NCBI GenBank assembly: GCA_947456505.1
Contig: CANGTC010000011.1
Coordinates: 1 to 48,702 of the forward strand
Length of the DNA stretch: 48,702 nt
Direction: 5' to 3'
Source: Beijerinckiaceae bacterium
Lineage (GTDB): Bacteria; Pseudomonadota; Alphaproteobacteria; Rhizobiales; Beijerinckiaceae
Both the position numbers and the translations under genes were made by a program. The notes under the pieces are model-generated. The model saw only the letters and a list, made by a program, of their open reading frames with translations. It was not told the origin of the DNA and searched no databases. Below are positions 1 through 8,586 of this stretch, piece by piece (the stretch's first letter is position 1; each line of letters starts with the position of its first letter).

Positions 1-486
1 GATGGCGAACCAGGTGGCGAAGCAGATGACCAGCGAGGCCAGCACCACCCAGGCGCGATATTTCGGCAGATACATGAAGCCCAGATTGAACCCGCCCGCC
101 AGCTCCGGCGGCACCGGATAGGGGCGTCCGGCGGTCTGCAGCCAGTAGACGAACATGCCCTGCGTGAACATGAGGATGCCGAAGGTCAGCAGCAGCCCAT
201 ACATGTGATCGAGCTTGTAGATGCGGCTGAGCAGGGTCTTTTCCACCGCCGCGCCGATCAGTCCCACGAGGATCGGGGACAGGAGCAGCGCGTAGAAATA
301 GCCGATGCCCAGTTCCCGCAGCATCAGCCACGAGAACACCGCGCCCATCATGTAGAAGGCGCCCTGCGCGATATTGGTGACGCCCAGCAGGCCGAAGATG
401 ATGGCGAGCCCAAGGCTCATCATGGCGTAGAAGGAGCCGTTGATGAGGCCGATGAGCAATTGGCCGAAGAGCGCCTGGGTGGACAT
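1..486 (-). CDS. livH: Branched-chain amino acid-type ABC transporter permease (LivH), 5' part only
   Basis: This is an inner-membrane permease subunit of a branched-chain amino acid/aromatic-acid ABC importer. The reading frame opens with an ATG at 486 and runs off the left edge after 162 codons with no stop. The visible part is strongly hydrophobic, with about four membrane segments, and begins MSTQALFGQLLIGLINGSFY, typical of the LivH N-terminus. The segment GLAIIFGLLGVTNIAQGAF (about residues 26-44) is the family's conserved early motif. It starts only 5 bp after the stop of the LivF gene, so it is the fourth visible gene of the operon (receptor, LivG, LivF, LivH); a LivM partner would be expected beyond the edge. 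Family is clear; substrate is not. Confidence 0.9.
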   Translation of the reverse strand, partial: MSTQALFGQLLIGLINGSFYAMMSLGLAIIFGLLGVTNIAQGAFYMMGAVFSWLMLRELGIGYFYALLLSPILVGLIGAAVEKTLLSRIYKLDHMYGLLLTFGILMFTQGMFVYWLQTAGRPYPVPPELAGGFNLGFMYLPKYRAWVVLASLVICFATWFAI

Positions 487-491
487 GGTTC

Positions 492-1196
492 TCAGACCCC
501 CAGATAGGCTTTGATGCGGCCCGCGCTAGCCGCCACATCTTCACGCGCAATGACATCGACGATGCGGCCATGCTCCATGACATAGTGGCGGTCGGCGATC
601 TTCGAGGCGAAACGGAAGTTCTGCTCCACCAGCACCATGGTGTGCCCCTTGGCCTTCATGGCGCCGATGGCGACGCCGATCTGCTGCACGATGACGGGCG
701 CGAGACCCTCGGTCGGCTCATCCAGCAGAAAGATGTCCGCGCCCGTGCGCAAGACGCGCCCGATGGCCAGCATTTGCTGCTCGCCGCCCGACAGGCGCGT
801 GCCCTGGCTGCGACGCCGCTCCAGCAGGTTTGGGAAAAGCTTGTAGATCTCGTCAAGGCTCATGCCCCCCGGCCCGAGGCGCGGCGGAAGCAGCAGATTG
901 TCCATGACGTCGAGGCTGCCATAGATGCCCCGCTCCTCCGGCACATAGCCGAGGCCCAGACGCGCGATCTTCTCGGAGACCATGCCGATGGTCTCCTGGC
1001 CGCGAATGCGGATGGAGCCCTCGCGCTTTTCCAACAAGCCCATGATCGCCCGCATGGTCGTGGATTTGCCCGCGCCATTGCGGCCGATGATGGTGACCAC
1101 CTCGCCCTGAGCCACCTCGAGGGACACCCCATGCAGCACATAGGACTCCCCATAGAAGCCCTGAAGATCGGCGATGGCGAGCGCAGGCTCAGTCAT
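492..1196 (-). CDS. livF: ABC transporter ATP-binding protein, LivF family
   Basis: This is a cytoplasmic ATPase subunit of the branched-chain amino acid-type importer, 234 residues, the normal LivF length. Walker A is GRNGAGKST at residues 38-46, the ABC signature LSGGEQQ at 135-141, and Walker B with the catalytic Glu is IFLLDEPTEG at 155-164. The switch His lies near the end of the domain (after MVLVEQNF). The ATG at 1196 overlaps the 3' end of LivG by 8 bp, which suggests translational coupling. LivF and LivG normally form the heterodimeric ATPase pair beneath LivH/LivM. Confidence 0.93.
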   Translation of the reverse strand: MTEPALAIADLQGFYGESYVLHGVSLEVAQGEVVTIIGRNGAGKSTTMRAIMGLLEKREGSIRIRGQETIGMVSEKIARLGLGYVPEERGIYGSLDVMDNLLLPPRLGPGGMSLDEIYKLFPNLLERRRSQGTRLSGGEQQMLAIGRVLRTGADIFLLDEPTEGLAPVIVQQIGVAIGAMKAKGHTMVLVEQNFRFASKIADRHYVMEHGRIVDVIAREDVAASAGRIKAYLGV

Positions 1197-1941
1197 GATC
1201 CGTCCCCATATAGGCCTCGATCACGGCGGGGTCCTTCGACACCTGCCCATAGTCGCCTTCTGCAAGGATTTCGCCCCGCGCCAGAACGGTGATGCGGTCG
1301 GACAGATCGGCGACCACGGAGAGGTTGTGCTCCACCATGAGCACCGTGCGGTCCTTGGCCACGCGGCGGATGAGGGCCGCCGTGCGCTCCACATCCTCAT
1401 GGCCCATGCCGGCCATGGGCTCGTCCAGCAGCAGCAATTCGGGCTCCAGCGCCAGGGTCGTCGCCAGTTCCAGCGCCCGGCGGCGGCCATAGGGCAGTTC
1501 GGCGGCCTTGCGGTCGCGCAGGTCGTCAAGGCCCACTTCGTCCAGCAGCGCCCTTGCGCGGTCATCCAGCTCCCGAAGCACTCGATCCGATTTCCAGAAG
1601 GCGAAATTGTCAGAACGGAACCGCTGCAAGGCGACGCGCACATTGTCCAGCGCGCTCATGCTGGCGAAGACGGCGGAAATCTGAAAGGAGCGCACCATAC
1701 CCAGACGCGCGATGTCGCTCGGCTTCTTGGCGGTGATGTCCAGCCCCTTGAACATGATGCGCCCGGAGGTGGGCTGATGAAACTTCGTCACCAGGTTGAA
1801 GACAGTGGTCTTGCCCGCGCCATTGGGCCCGATGAGGGCATGGATGGTCCCGCTCGCGATATCGAGGTCAAGATTACGCACGGCGACGAAGCCCGCGAAG
1901 GCCTTGCTCACGCCCTGCATGCGCAGGATGGGTTCGCCCAT
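1189..1941 (-). CDS. livG: ABC transporter ATP-binding protein, LivG family
   Basis: This is the second ATPase of the importer, 250 residues from ATG 1941. An in-frame TTG one codon upstream (1944) is a less likely start. Residue numbers here count from that TTG: Walker A GPNGAGKTT at 39-47, Walker B LLLLDEPMAGM at 170-180. The signature is the LivG-type variant LPYGRRRALEL at about 150-160, in place of LSGGQ. The C-terminal GDYGQVSKDPAVIEAYMG matches the usual LivG tail (the DP-V-EAYLG pattern). It lies between the receptor gene and LivF in one minus-strand operon, about 110 bp after the receptor stop. Confidence 0.93.
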   Translation of the reverse strand: MGEPILRMQGVSKAFAGFVAVRNLDLDIASGTIHALIGPNGAGKTTVFNLVTKFHQPTSGRIMFKGLDITAKKPSDIARLGMVRSFQISAVFASMSALDNVRVALQRFRSDNFAFWKSDRVLRELDDRARALLDEVGLDDLRDRKAAELPYGRRRALELATTLALEPELLLLDEPMAGMGHEDVERTAALIRRVAKDRTVLMVEHNLSVVADLSDRITVLARGEILAEGDYGQVSKDPAVIEAYMGTDHD

Positions 1942-2051
1942 CAAAGCCTCGTCCCCTCAATAGCGCTCATGCGATCCATCCATCGCCCGCAAGCGCCGCA
2001 GAGACTTGTTCTCCACGACGCTCCAGGACAGGTCAGCGGCGCAAGCCAGCC

Positions 2052-3263
2052 TTATTTGGCGAGCGCGGCGCATCCGCCATCAGCCACTGAGCGAAACGCC
2101 TCGCCGCCAGGAATGTCCTTGACGACCTTGATCAGATCCCATTCGCCCTTGGATTCCGAAGGCTTCTTGATCTGCACGAGATAGACGTCATGGACCATGC
2201 GGCCGTCCTCGCGCAGTGTTCCGGCGTTGGTGAAGGCGTCCTTCACCGGCGTCTTGCGCATCTGGGCGATGACCGTCTTGGGGTCGGTCGTGTTCACGGC
2301 TTGCACGGCCTTCAAATAGCTGAGAACCGCAGAATAGGTGCCGACCTGAAAGGTCGAGGGCGCCGTCTTCTTGCGGGCGATGAACTTGTCCATGAAGGCC
2401 TGCGCCTCCGGGCTGATGCCGGGGTGCCAGGGCGTCACAAACATGCCGTCCTGCGCGATATCGAGGCTGGCGCTCTTGATGGCGGGCAGGGAGTCCATGC
2501 CCAGGGCCGCGATCTTCATGCCGCTCGCCGTGAGCCCGAACTCCTTGGCCGCCTTGACCGAATTGATGGCGTCGTCGCCGCCATTGTTCATGGCGACCAC
2601 ATCCGCCTTCGAGGCCTGCGCCTGTAGCACGAAGGACGAGAAGTCGGTCGCCCCCAGAGGCGCCTTCACCGAACCGACCACCTCTGCGCCCGCCGCCTTC
2701 ACGGCGCCGGAAACAGCGGCCTCCAGCGCGGCGCCGAAGGCATAGTCCGCCGAAATGAAGAACCACTTCTTGCCCAAGGTGGGCACGGCGAGGCCAATGC
2801 CCTTGCCCATCTGGTAGGTGTCGTAGACCCAATGCACGGAATGGTCGGGCGCGCAGGCCTTGCCGGTGAAATCGGCGGAACCGGCGCTGGTGAGCAGCAC
2901 CGCCTTGTTCTTGGCCTTGGCCACATCAAGCACCGCGAAACCGACGGCGGAGTTCACGAGGTCGGTGACCGCATCGACCTTGTCGACATCGAACCAGCGG
3001 TTGGCGACGGAGACGCCCACATCCGGCTTGTTCTGATGGTCGCCCGCGAGAATTTCAATGGTGGCGCCGTTGATCTTGCCGCCCATCTCCTCGGCCGCCA
3101 TGCGCGCCGCCTCGACGGAGCCATAGCCGGAATTTTGCTCGTATCCGCCGGACAGATCGGTCAAAACGCCAATGCGAACGCGACCGTTCGCAATCTCCGC
3201 CTGGGCGGAAGAGGCCAGCAACGCGGCGACGGCGGTCGCCCCCAAAAATCGCCTGATCAGCAT
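2052..3263 (-). CDS. Branched-chain amino acid-type ABC transporter substrate-binding protein
   Basis: This is a periplasmic receptor (Peripla_BP_6/LivJ-like class), 403 residues from ATG 3263. That start is chosen over an upstream in-frame codon at 3299 because a GGGGAGGG ribosome-binding site sits about 8 nt before it and a signal peptide (MLIRRFLGATAVAALLASSAQA) then begins at residue 1. The mature start VRIGVLTDLSGGYEQNSG is the canonical ligand-lobe opening of this class. It is the first gene of the liv-type operon. Related receptors in soil alphaproteobacteria often bind aromatic acids rather than amino acids, and the catabolic surroundings make that plausible. The ligand cannot be read from sequence. 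Confidence 0.9.
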   Translation of the reverse strand: MLIRRFLGATAVAALLASSAQAEIANGRVRIGVLTDLSGGYEQNSGYGSVEAARMAAEEMGGKINGATIEILAGDHQNKPDVGVSVANRWFDVDKVDAVTDLVNSAVGFAVLDVAKAKNKAVLLTSAGSADFTGKACAPDHSVHWVYDTYQMGKGIGLAVPTLGKKWFFISADYAFGAALEAAVSGAVKAAGAEVVGSVKAPLGATDFSSFVLQAQASKADVVAMNNGGDDAINSVKAAKEFGLTASGMKIAALGMDSLPAIKSASLDIAQDGMFVTPWHPGISPEAQAFMDKFIARKKTAPSTFQVGTYSAVLSYLKAVQAVNTTDPKTVIAQMRKTPVKDAFTNAGTLREDGRMVHDVYLVQIKKPSESKGEWDLIKVVKDIPGGEAFRSVADGGCAALAK

Positions 3264-3309
3264 AGAATACCCTCCCCGAATGGTCCACGTTAGCCGCAAA
3301 GTTGGGCGA

Positions 3310-3337
3310 AGATTATCGGAGACGGGGTCCTTGTCAA
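3310..3337 (-). promoter_or_regulatory. Putative sigma-70-type promoter of the liv-type operon
   Basis: On the minus strand a perfect TTGACA (3337-3332) is followed 16 nt later by TAATCT (3315-3310); an alternative GATAAT (3317-3312) lies at a 14-nt spacing. It is about 50 bp upstream of the receptor start at 3263. The -35 is convincing and the -10 is weak. Confidence 0.45.
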
Positions 3338-3347
3338 TTAGTTATCT

Positions 3348-3361
3348 TGTATCATGATGCA
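3348..3361. promoter_or_regulatory. Operator-like palindrome upstream of the liv-type promoter
   Basis: TGTATCATGATGCA is palindromic except for one of its seven base pairs. It lies about 11 bp upstream of the putative -35 of the receptor operon, a usual place for an activator or repressor site. No regulator gene is visible in the window, so the binding protein is unknown. Confidence 0.35.
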
Positions 3362-3382
3362 GGATCGGGCCTGCCGCCTGCA

Positions 3383-3399
3383 CATGCGGTCCCCGCATG
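3383..3399 (-). terminator. Perfect inverted repeat just after the TPR gene
   Basis: CATGCGG and CCGCATG pair perfectly over a 3-nt loop, 10 nt beyond the stop of the TPR-glycosyltransferase gene. No T-run follows on the minus strand, so it may be a Rho-assisted end or a protein-binding site and not a classical intrinsic terminator. Confidence 0.35.
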
Positions 3400-3408
3400 A
3401 AAAGGGGG

Positions 3409-4971
3409 TCAGGCAACCAGGCGTCTGGCGCTCAGGGCGACCCGCATCCGCTCAAACACGCCGCGCCAGTCGCCATCAGAGGTTTGTCGGAACAAGCGCA
3501 TTTTCGGGTACCAGGGGCTATCCTCCCGGTCCAGCATCCAGCGCCAATCCGGAACATATTTGAGGGCGAGCCAGGTTTCGACGCCGAGGGCGCCGGCCAA
3601 ATGGGCGACGGCCGTGTCGGAAGTGATGACGAGATCGCAGCACATGATGACGGCCGCAGTGTCCAGAAAAGCATCCGGCCCCGCATCAAAATCCGCACCC
3701 ATGGTCTCAATCGTGAGACCTCTCGGCAAATCCTGCAATTGTGATTCGCCATCCCCCTTGTGCAGACTGATGAACCGCACACCGGATATGTCAGCCAGCG
3801 CCCCGAAACAGCTGACGGAAAAAGAGCGCCCGAGGTCAATGGGGCCTGTGCTGCCCTGCCAGCAAACGCCTATTCGGAAGCCCCCCGATCCGATCCTGTC
3901 ACGCCAACGCGCGATGCGTCCTTCGTCGGCGAAGACATAGGGATTTCGCCCGGGCATATTGGTTTCATCGGTTCTGAACACCAGCGGCAAGCTCAACAGG
4001 GGGATGTGAAAATCAAACTGCAGAGATGGATCGGCCTCGTCCACGATTTCGCAGGCGACGTCGAGACTCCTCATCAAACCCCTGAGTTGCTTCTGTGGCG
4101 CAAAAAGAACGTCTGCGCCGCGCCGCTTGAGCGGTGAGAGATACCGACTAAACTGGATGGAGTCGCCGAGGCCCTGCTCCCAATGGACAAGAATAGTTTT
4201 CCCGACAAGGCTCTCTTCTCCCGACCAGACAGGCTTGGGAAAAACCCGGTCGCCATGCGGCTCTTTGGCCTTTTTGCGCCATTCATAGAGTTCCCATCCC
4301 TCCTGAAAATCGCCACATAGAAGCTTCACCAAGCCCTTGTTCCAATAGGCGTCGCCATAATCAGGCGTCAGGATGATCGATTTGTCCTGATTGCCAAGGG
4401 ATTCCTCGATCCGCTTGAGCCCCTTCAGCGCGACGCCCTGGTTGGAATAGGCCATGGCGTAGGCGGGATCGATCGAGAGCGCCTTGTCATAACTGGCGAC
4501 GGCTTCCTCAAGGCGGTTGAGGTTTTTGAGGGCGCCGCCTCGATTGTTATAGGCCATGGCGTAATCGGGCATGAGCGTCACCGCCCGGTCATAGCTGACG
4601 ACCGCCTCATCAAAGCGTTTCATCTCATCCAGCACGACGCCGCGATCACAAAAGGCTTCGGCGTAATCAGGATTGATGGAGATAGCCTTGTTGTAACAGA
4701 CAAGCGCCTCATCCAACCGCTTGCGATCCTGAAGCATCAGGGCGTAGCTGGTGTAGATCTGCGCGAAATCGGATTTGAGACTGATCGCTTTTTGGAAAAA
4801 GACTTCAGCCTCGTCGAGCCGTCCTCGCTGATAGGTCGCCAGACCCATGAGATGCAGGGCGTCGAAATGCTCAGGGGCGTCTTTTAAAAACTCGGCGTAA
4901 AGCTGCAGGGCTTCATCAAGCTTTTCCTGCTGATGCAAGGCAAAGGCAAGCTCAAGCTTATGGAGGGTCAT
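3409..4971 (-). CDS. TPR repeat protein with C-terminal GT-B glycosyltransferase-like domain
   Basis: The protein has 520 residues. Residues from about 3 to 230 are six or seven tandem tetratricopeptide repeats with the usual pattern of alternating small and aromatic residues (for example DEALVCYNKAISINPDYAEA). The C-terminal half (from about 255) resembles the heptosyltransferase-like domain often fused to TPRs. It contains KTILVHWEQGLGDSIQFSRY, a RIGVCWQGS loop and the nucleotide-sugar-site motif SDTAVAHLAGALGVETW near residue 460. No signal peptide is present, so it is probably cytoplasmic. Such proteins are inferred to transfer sugars to proteins or surface polymers; the actual reaction is unknown. 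It is flanked by unrelated transporter and monooxygenase genes. Its DNA is more A+T-rich than theirs (one sampled 60-base line is about half G+C), which hints at separate acquisition. Confidence 0.8.
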   Translation of the reverse strand: MTLHKLELAFALHQQEKLDEALQLYAEFLKDAPEHFDALHLMGLATYQRGRLDEAEVFFQKAISLKSDFAQIYTSYALMLQDRKRLDEALVCYNKAISINPDYAEAFCDRGVVLDEMKRFDEAVVSYDRAVTLMPDYAMAYNNRGGALKNLNRLEEAVASYDKALSIDPAYAMAYSNQGVALKGLKRIEESLGNQDKSIILTPDYGDAYWNKGLVKLLCGDFQEGWELYEWRKKAKEPHGDRVFPKPVWSGEESLVGKTILVHWEQGLGDSIQFSRYLSPLKRRGADVLFAPQKQLRGLMRSLDVACEIVDEADPSLQFDFHIPLLSLPLVFRTDETNMPGRNPYVFADEGRIARWRDRIGSGGFRIGVCWQGSTGPIDLGRSFSVSCFGALADISGVRFISLHKGDGESQLQDLPRGLTIETMGADFDAGPDAFLDTAAVIMCCDLVITSDTAVAHLAGALGVETWLALKYVPDWRWMLDREDSPWYPKMRLFRQTSDGDWRGVFERMRVALSARRLVA

Positions 4972-5011
4972 CTAAAAGGCGTCCTCGACTCTCGGAAAGC
5001 CCAACCAGAGC

Positions 5012-5039
5012 GTTGCTGAGATCAAGTCGCTCAGCGACT
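5012..5039. repeat. Inverted repeat between the TPR and LLM genes
   Basis: GTTGCTGAG (5012-5020) can pair with CTCAGCGAC (5030-5038) with one G-T mismatch. A competing perfect stem, AGTCGC (5025-5030) with GCGACT (5034-5039), has a TCA loop. It lies about 60 nt past the stop of the LLM gene and about 40 nt before the TPR start. It could end LLM transcription or act in the TPR leader. No T-run follows. Confidence 0.3.
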
Positions 5040-5100
5040 CAATCACCGACTGTCCCTTGAAGTCATACCTCACCTTTGCGCTGAGCGCTCCCTTGCAGGC

Positions 5101-6153
5101 TCATTCAGCGGCGGCGGCCGTCATCATGTCCGCATCAGGGTCAAGATGAGCGAGTTTAGGCGCCACCTCCCGCATGAACATGTCCATGGACTGGGCCCGC
5201 TTTTCGCGAGTCGCATAATCGCGCCCCGCGTGGATGAGCAGGGTTCCGAAGCCACCGGTCTTCTCGAAATGATCCTCGATGAGGGCCTGCACCCTGTCTG
5301 GCGAACCCACGAAGAGATTGCCGGTGTCCACGAGATAATCGAAGGTGATGTCCTTCAATTCGCCGCCCGGAGGGATGCGCTCCACCTGATGGTGCGGCGT
5401 GTTGACGATCTCCCAATCGATGGTCGCCTGATAGGACTCGCGCATGTCGTCGCGTGCTTTCTTGTCGGTCTCCGCCACATAGACCACGCGCGTGGAGCGA
5501 ATGTTCCTGCGCGTGGGCTTGTGCCCATGGGCGACCTGGGTCGCCACCAGCGTGGCGCCAAATTTCTTCAGCCGTGAGGCGGGAATGAAATCACCCGTCA
5601 GCATCATGAGATTCAGCTTGCCCGCCAGTTCCACCGAGGACAGCGAGGTCACGCAGGCGATGGCGACAGGGGGATGCGGGCTCTGCACGGGCGGGCATTG
5701 CAGCACCATCTGCTTGCCAGTCCAGTAGGGGCCATCGTAATCGACGGGGGCGTCCGCATTCCAGAGCTTCAGGACGAGTTCGATGGAGGCCTCGACCATG
5801 CTGCGGGTGTCGGCGGGATCACGCCCGCGCCACTCCATTTGCCGCGCATGAAAGCCGTGGCCAATGCCCAGCATGTAACGGCCAGCGGTCAATTGATCCG
5901 TCGCATTGGCCTCCAGAGCGATCTGGATGGGATGATAATAGCCCAGCGGCCGGACGCCCGAGCCCATGCGAATGTTCTTCGTCAGCGCAGCCGCCTTCGC
6001 GATGATCAATTCGGCGGGTGTCTGATGCTCGCTGATCCAGACCTCGTCGAAGCCAAGTCTGTCGGCCGTGACGATTTCGAAAATGTCCTCTTCCCAGGCC
6101 TCCCCGAGGGTTCTCTGCGGCCTGCGGTTATTGGAGAACAGCCCAAATTTCAT
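5101..6153 (-). CDS. LLM-class flavin-dependent monooxygenase (luciferase-like)
   Basis: This is a 350-residue bacterial-luciferase-fold oxygenase that would use reduced FMN (or F420 in some relatives) and O2. The N-terminal MKFGLFSNNRRPQ, the barrel segment DRLGFDEVWISEHQ (about 31-44) and LTAGRYMLGIGHG (about 88-100) are standard family landmarks. Start ATG 6153 has an AAGGGA ribosome-binding site. It is the last of three minus-strand genes (alpha-hydroxy-acid oxidase, Bug receptor, LLM), 96 bp after the receptor stop, so a shared uptake and oxidation role is plausible. No flavin reductase is adjacent. The substrate is unknown. The C-terminal tail is Ala-rich. Confidence 0.85.
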   Translation of the reverse strand: MKFGLFSNNRRPQRTLGEAWEEDIFEIVTADRLGFDEVWISEHQTPAELIIAKAAALTKNIRMGSGVRPLGYYHPIQIALEANATDQLTAGRYMLGIGHGFHARQMEWRGRDPADTRSMVEASIELVLKLWNADAPVDYDGPYWTGKQMVLQCPPVQSPHPPVAIACVTSLSSVELAGKLNLMMLTGDFIPASRLKKFGATLVATQVAHGHKPTRRNIRSTRVVYVAETDKKARDDMRESYQATIDWEIVNTPHHQVERIPPGGELKDITFDYLVDTGNLFVGSPDRVQALIEDHFEKTGGFGTLLIHAGRDYATREKRAQSMDMFMREVAPKLAHLDPDADMMTAAAAE

Positions 6154-6249
6154 GATCGGGATCCCTTGTCTTCCCTGGATCTATTCGCCTCTGGTGAGCG
6201 GATGAGGGCCTTGCGGCGTCACGACTCCTTATCCGCCGACCGCCTGACT

Positions 6250-7224
6250 TCAATTCTGATCAAACTGGATATTCCGCTCGCGCACAAGGGTCACCCATTT
6301 CTGGATGTCGGCGGCCACCCGCGCGCCCATCACATCGCCTCCCTTGTCCAGAACGATCAGGCCGCTTTTTTCAAGCTTTTCGCGCACTTCGGGAACCCGC
6401 ATGGCCTCGGTGACGCCAGCCTCGAGTTTCTTCACGATGGGCGTGGGCGTGCCCGCAGGCGCAAAGGCGCCGATCCAGGTGCGAACGTCATAGCCGGGCA
6501 GGCCGGATTCATTCAGGGTTGGCACATCGGGCAAGACAGGCTGCCGCTCCAGAGTCGAGACCGCCAGAAGTTTTACTTGCGATGACTGAAGGGCGGGACC
6601 GGCCGTCGACAGATCGGCGATGAGCATTTCCACACTGCCGGACATGACCGCAGTGACTGTGGTGGACCCGCCCATGAAGGGAACGCTCTGGACTTCGGTT
6701 CCCGTGTTGGCCTTGAACAATTCCAGCGCCAGCAAGGTGGCCGTTCCCCCAGAGGCGTGATTGAGGCTCCCGGGGCTCTTCTTGGCGAGAGCGATGAGTT
6801 CGCGCACGCTGTTGGCGGGAACCTTTTCATTCACCATCAGCACAAGCGGCAGGGAGGCGATCATGGCCAGAGGTTCAAAGTCCTTCACGGGATCATAGGA
6901 CAGGGTCTTGAAGACCGCGACATTCATGGCCATGGCGCCATCATGGGCGAACAGCAGCGTATAGCCATCGGGGCGCGCCTTGGCCACGGCGTCGGCGCCG
7001 ATGCGCATGGCGGCGCCAGCGCGGTTCTCGACAATGACTGGCTGCCCCCACTTTTGTTGCAACTGGTTCGCCACAAGCCGAGCGGACAGGTCGATGGATC
7101 CGCCGGGCGCCGTGGGCACGATGATGCGGACCGCCCTCTGGGGCCAATCTTGCGCATTTGCGAAAGCAACGCCAAGGGCGGAAAACATCAAACCGAACAA
7201 ACAGAGAGCTATTTTCCCTGACAT
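6250..7224 (-). CDS. Bug/TTT-family periplasmic solute-binding protein
   Basis: This is a tripartite-tricarboxylate-type (Bug) extracytoplasmic receptor, 324 residues from ATG 7224. A GGAG site supports this start over an in-frame GTG at 7236. A signal peptide ends around AFANA-QDWP. The mature protein shows the diagnostic VRIIVPTAPGGSIDLSAR loop, VENRAGAAMRIGADAVAKA, the PDGYTLLFAH strand and a VPTLNESGLPGYD segment near the end. Bug proteins bind carboxylates or small aromatics and usually work with TctA/TctB permeases, neither of which is in the window. It sits between an alpha-hydroxy-acid oxidase and an LLM monooxygenase, so its ligand may be the substrate of one of them. Confidence 0.9.
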   Translation of the reverse strand: MSGKIALCLFGLMFSALGVAFANAQDWPQRAVRIIVPTAPGGSIDLSARLVANQLQQKWGQPVIVENRAGAAMRIGADAVAKARPDGYTLLFAHDGAMAMNVAVFKTLSYDPVKDFEPLAMIASLPLVLMVNEKVPANSVRELIALAKKSPGSLNHASGGTATLLALELFKANTGTEVQSVPFMGGSTTVTAVMSGSVEMLIADLSTAGPALQSSQVKLLAVSTLERQPVLPDVPTLNESGLPGYDVRTWIGAFAPAGTPTPIVKKLEAGVTEAMRVPEVREKLEKSGLIVLDKGGDVMGARVAADIQKWVTLVRERNIQFDQN

Positions 7225-7374
7225 CGTCGTCTCCACCCCGTTTTTTATTTGTATGCGCGCTGCTTCGCCGCCTTGAAAACGATAATCGCGCCGATCACCT
7301 GACGGTCCGGCGGCGCACGCCGCCCCGCACTTTCATGTCAGCCGGACCGATCTGAACCAGATCGCGCCATTCGC

Positions 7375-8586
7375 CTAACCATGAAAGCTGCTGCTTGGCC
7401 AGGCGCCGGGATGTTTGCGATCAAGGCTGCGCAATTGCGCGACCTCGGAACATCCAAGCTGACCCATGCTGGCGCGCAAATCATCCACCAGCAAGCGGAT
7501 GAAATGCTCGGGACCCCGTTCGCCGAGGGCGCCCAGGCTCCACAAAAAGGCCTTGCCTGCAAAGGCGGCGTCAGCGCCCAGCGCGATGGCCCGCGCGGCG
7601 TCCACGCCCGACCGGACGCCGGAATCGAACAGAAGCGTCAGGCGTCCCGCCACCTGCTCGGCGATAGCGGGCAGAACGTCAATGGATGCGGGCAAGGCTT
7701 CGATCTGGCGCCCGCCGTGATTGGTGACGAAGAGCCCGTCGATTCCCATGCTGATCGCGCGCTCTGCATCCGCCGGATGCAGCACGCCCTTGAGAACAAG
7801 CGGCCCCTTCCAGACGTCCCGATATTTGGCGATCTCTTCCCAGGTGAAGGCGCCGCCCTGCTCGCGCCGGATGAATTCCGTCGTCTCCTCGAAGGTGGCG
7901 CCCGGCTTCATATAGGGTTTCAGCGAGGTGAAACGCGGCATGCCATGGCGCGCGAGCGAGGCCGTCCAGCGGGGCGAGGACAGCGCATCCATGCGCAGGC
8001 GCATGGTCGTACGGAAGGGGTTCTGAATCCCGCTTTTCGTTTCACGCGGACGGGTCGTGCGGATAGGCGTATCGATGGTCAGCACCAGCACATGCACGCC
8101 TGCGGCGGCGGCGCGGCGCGTCAAATCAAGGCCAATCTGGTGGTCGTTGCGGGAGAAGCGATAGAGCTGGAACCACAGGACATCCGGCGCAATGCGCGCA
8201 GCCTCCTCCACATCGATCCCCGAGAGAAGGCCGAGCGCGTAGGGCACGCGGAGTTTCTGCGCGGCCCTGGCGAGATAGGTTTCGGCCCCTGGAAAAGCGG
8301 TTCCCGGGCCACCGATGGGAGAAATGCCGATGGGCGCCGTGTAATTCCGTCCAAACAGGGTCGCCTCGCAGGAGGGCGGCCGCACCACTTTGCCATATCT
8401 GGGCGCAAGCTCGACGTTATCAAGCGATGTCCAATTGCGCCTGACGCCCAGATCGACCCCGCCCGCGCCGCCATCCATATATTCGAAGGCGAAATTCGGC
8501 ATGATCCGGCGGGCTCTGTCACGCAAATCAAAGGCGGTTGGATATTGGCGAGCGAGCGCCAGGAATTCTGGAGAGGCTTGATCCAT
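7375..8586 (-). CDS. FMN-dependent alpha-hydroxy-acid oxidase/dehydrogenase
   Basis: This is a 403-residue member of the glycolate oxidase/L-lactate dehydrogenase/mandelate dehydrogenase family, which oxidises L-2-hydroxy acids to 2-oxo acids with FMN. Visible family residues are FEYMDGGA (34-41), FQLY (139-142), TIDTP (170-174), the FMN-contacting Lys in LVLKGV (266), and the active-site motif TNHGGRQ at 288-294 (catalytic His290, substrate-binding Arg293), followed by DSGVRSG (321-327). The length fits the family. The motif begins with Thr where Ser is usual. It heads a minus-strand run with a Bug receptor and an LLM oxygenase. Electron acceptor (O2, quinone or cytochrome) and substrate are not determinable here. 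Confidence 0.9.
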   Translation of the reverse strand: MDQASPEFLALARQYPTAFDLRDRARRIMPNFAFEYMDGGAGGVDLGVRRNWTSLDNVELAPRYGKVVRPPSCEATLFGRNYTAPIGISPIGGPGTAFPGAETYLARAAQKLRVPYALGLLSGIDVEEAARIAPDVLWFQLYRFSRNDHQIGLDLTRRAAAAGVHVLVLTIDTPIRTTRPRETKSGIQNPFRTTMRLRMDALSSPRWTASLARHGMPRFTSLKPYMKPGATFEETTEFIRREQGGAFTWEEIAKYRDVWKGPLVLKGVLHPADAERAISMGIDGLFVTNHGGRQIEALPASIDVLPAIAEQVAGRLTLLFDSGVRSGVDAARAIALGADAAFAGKAFLWSLGALGERGPEHFIRLLVDDLRASMGQLGCSEVAQLRSLDRKHPGAWPSSSFHG

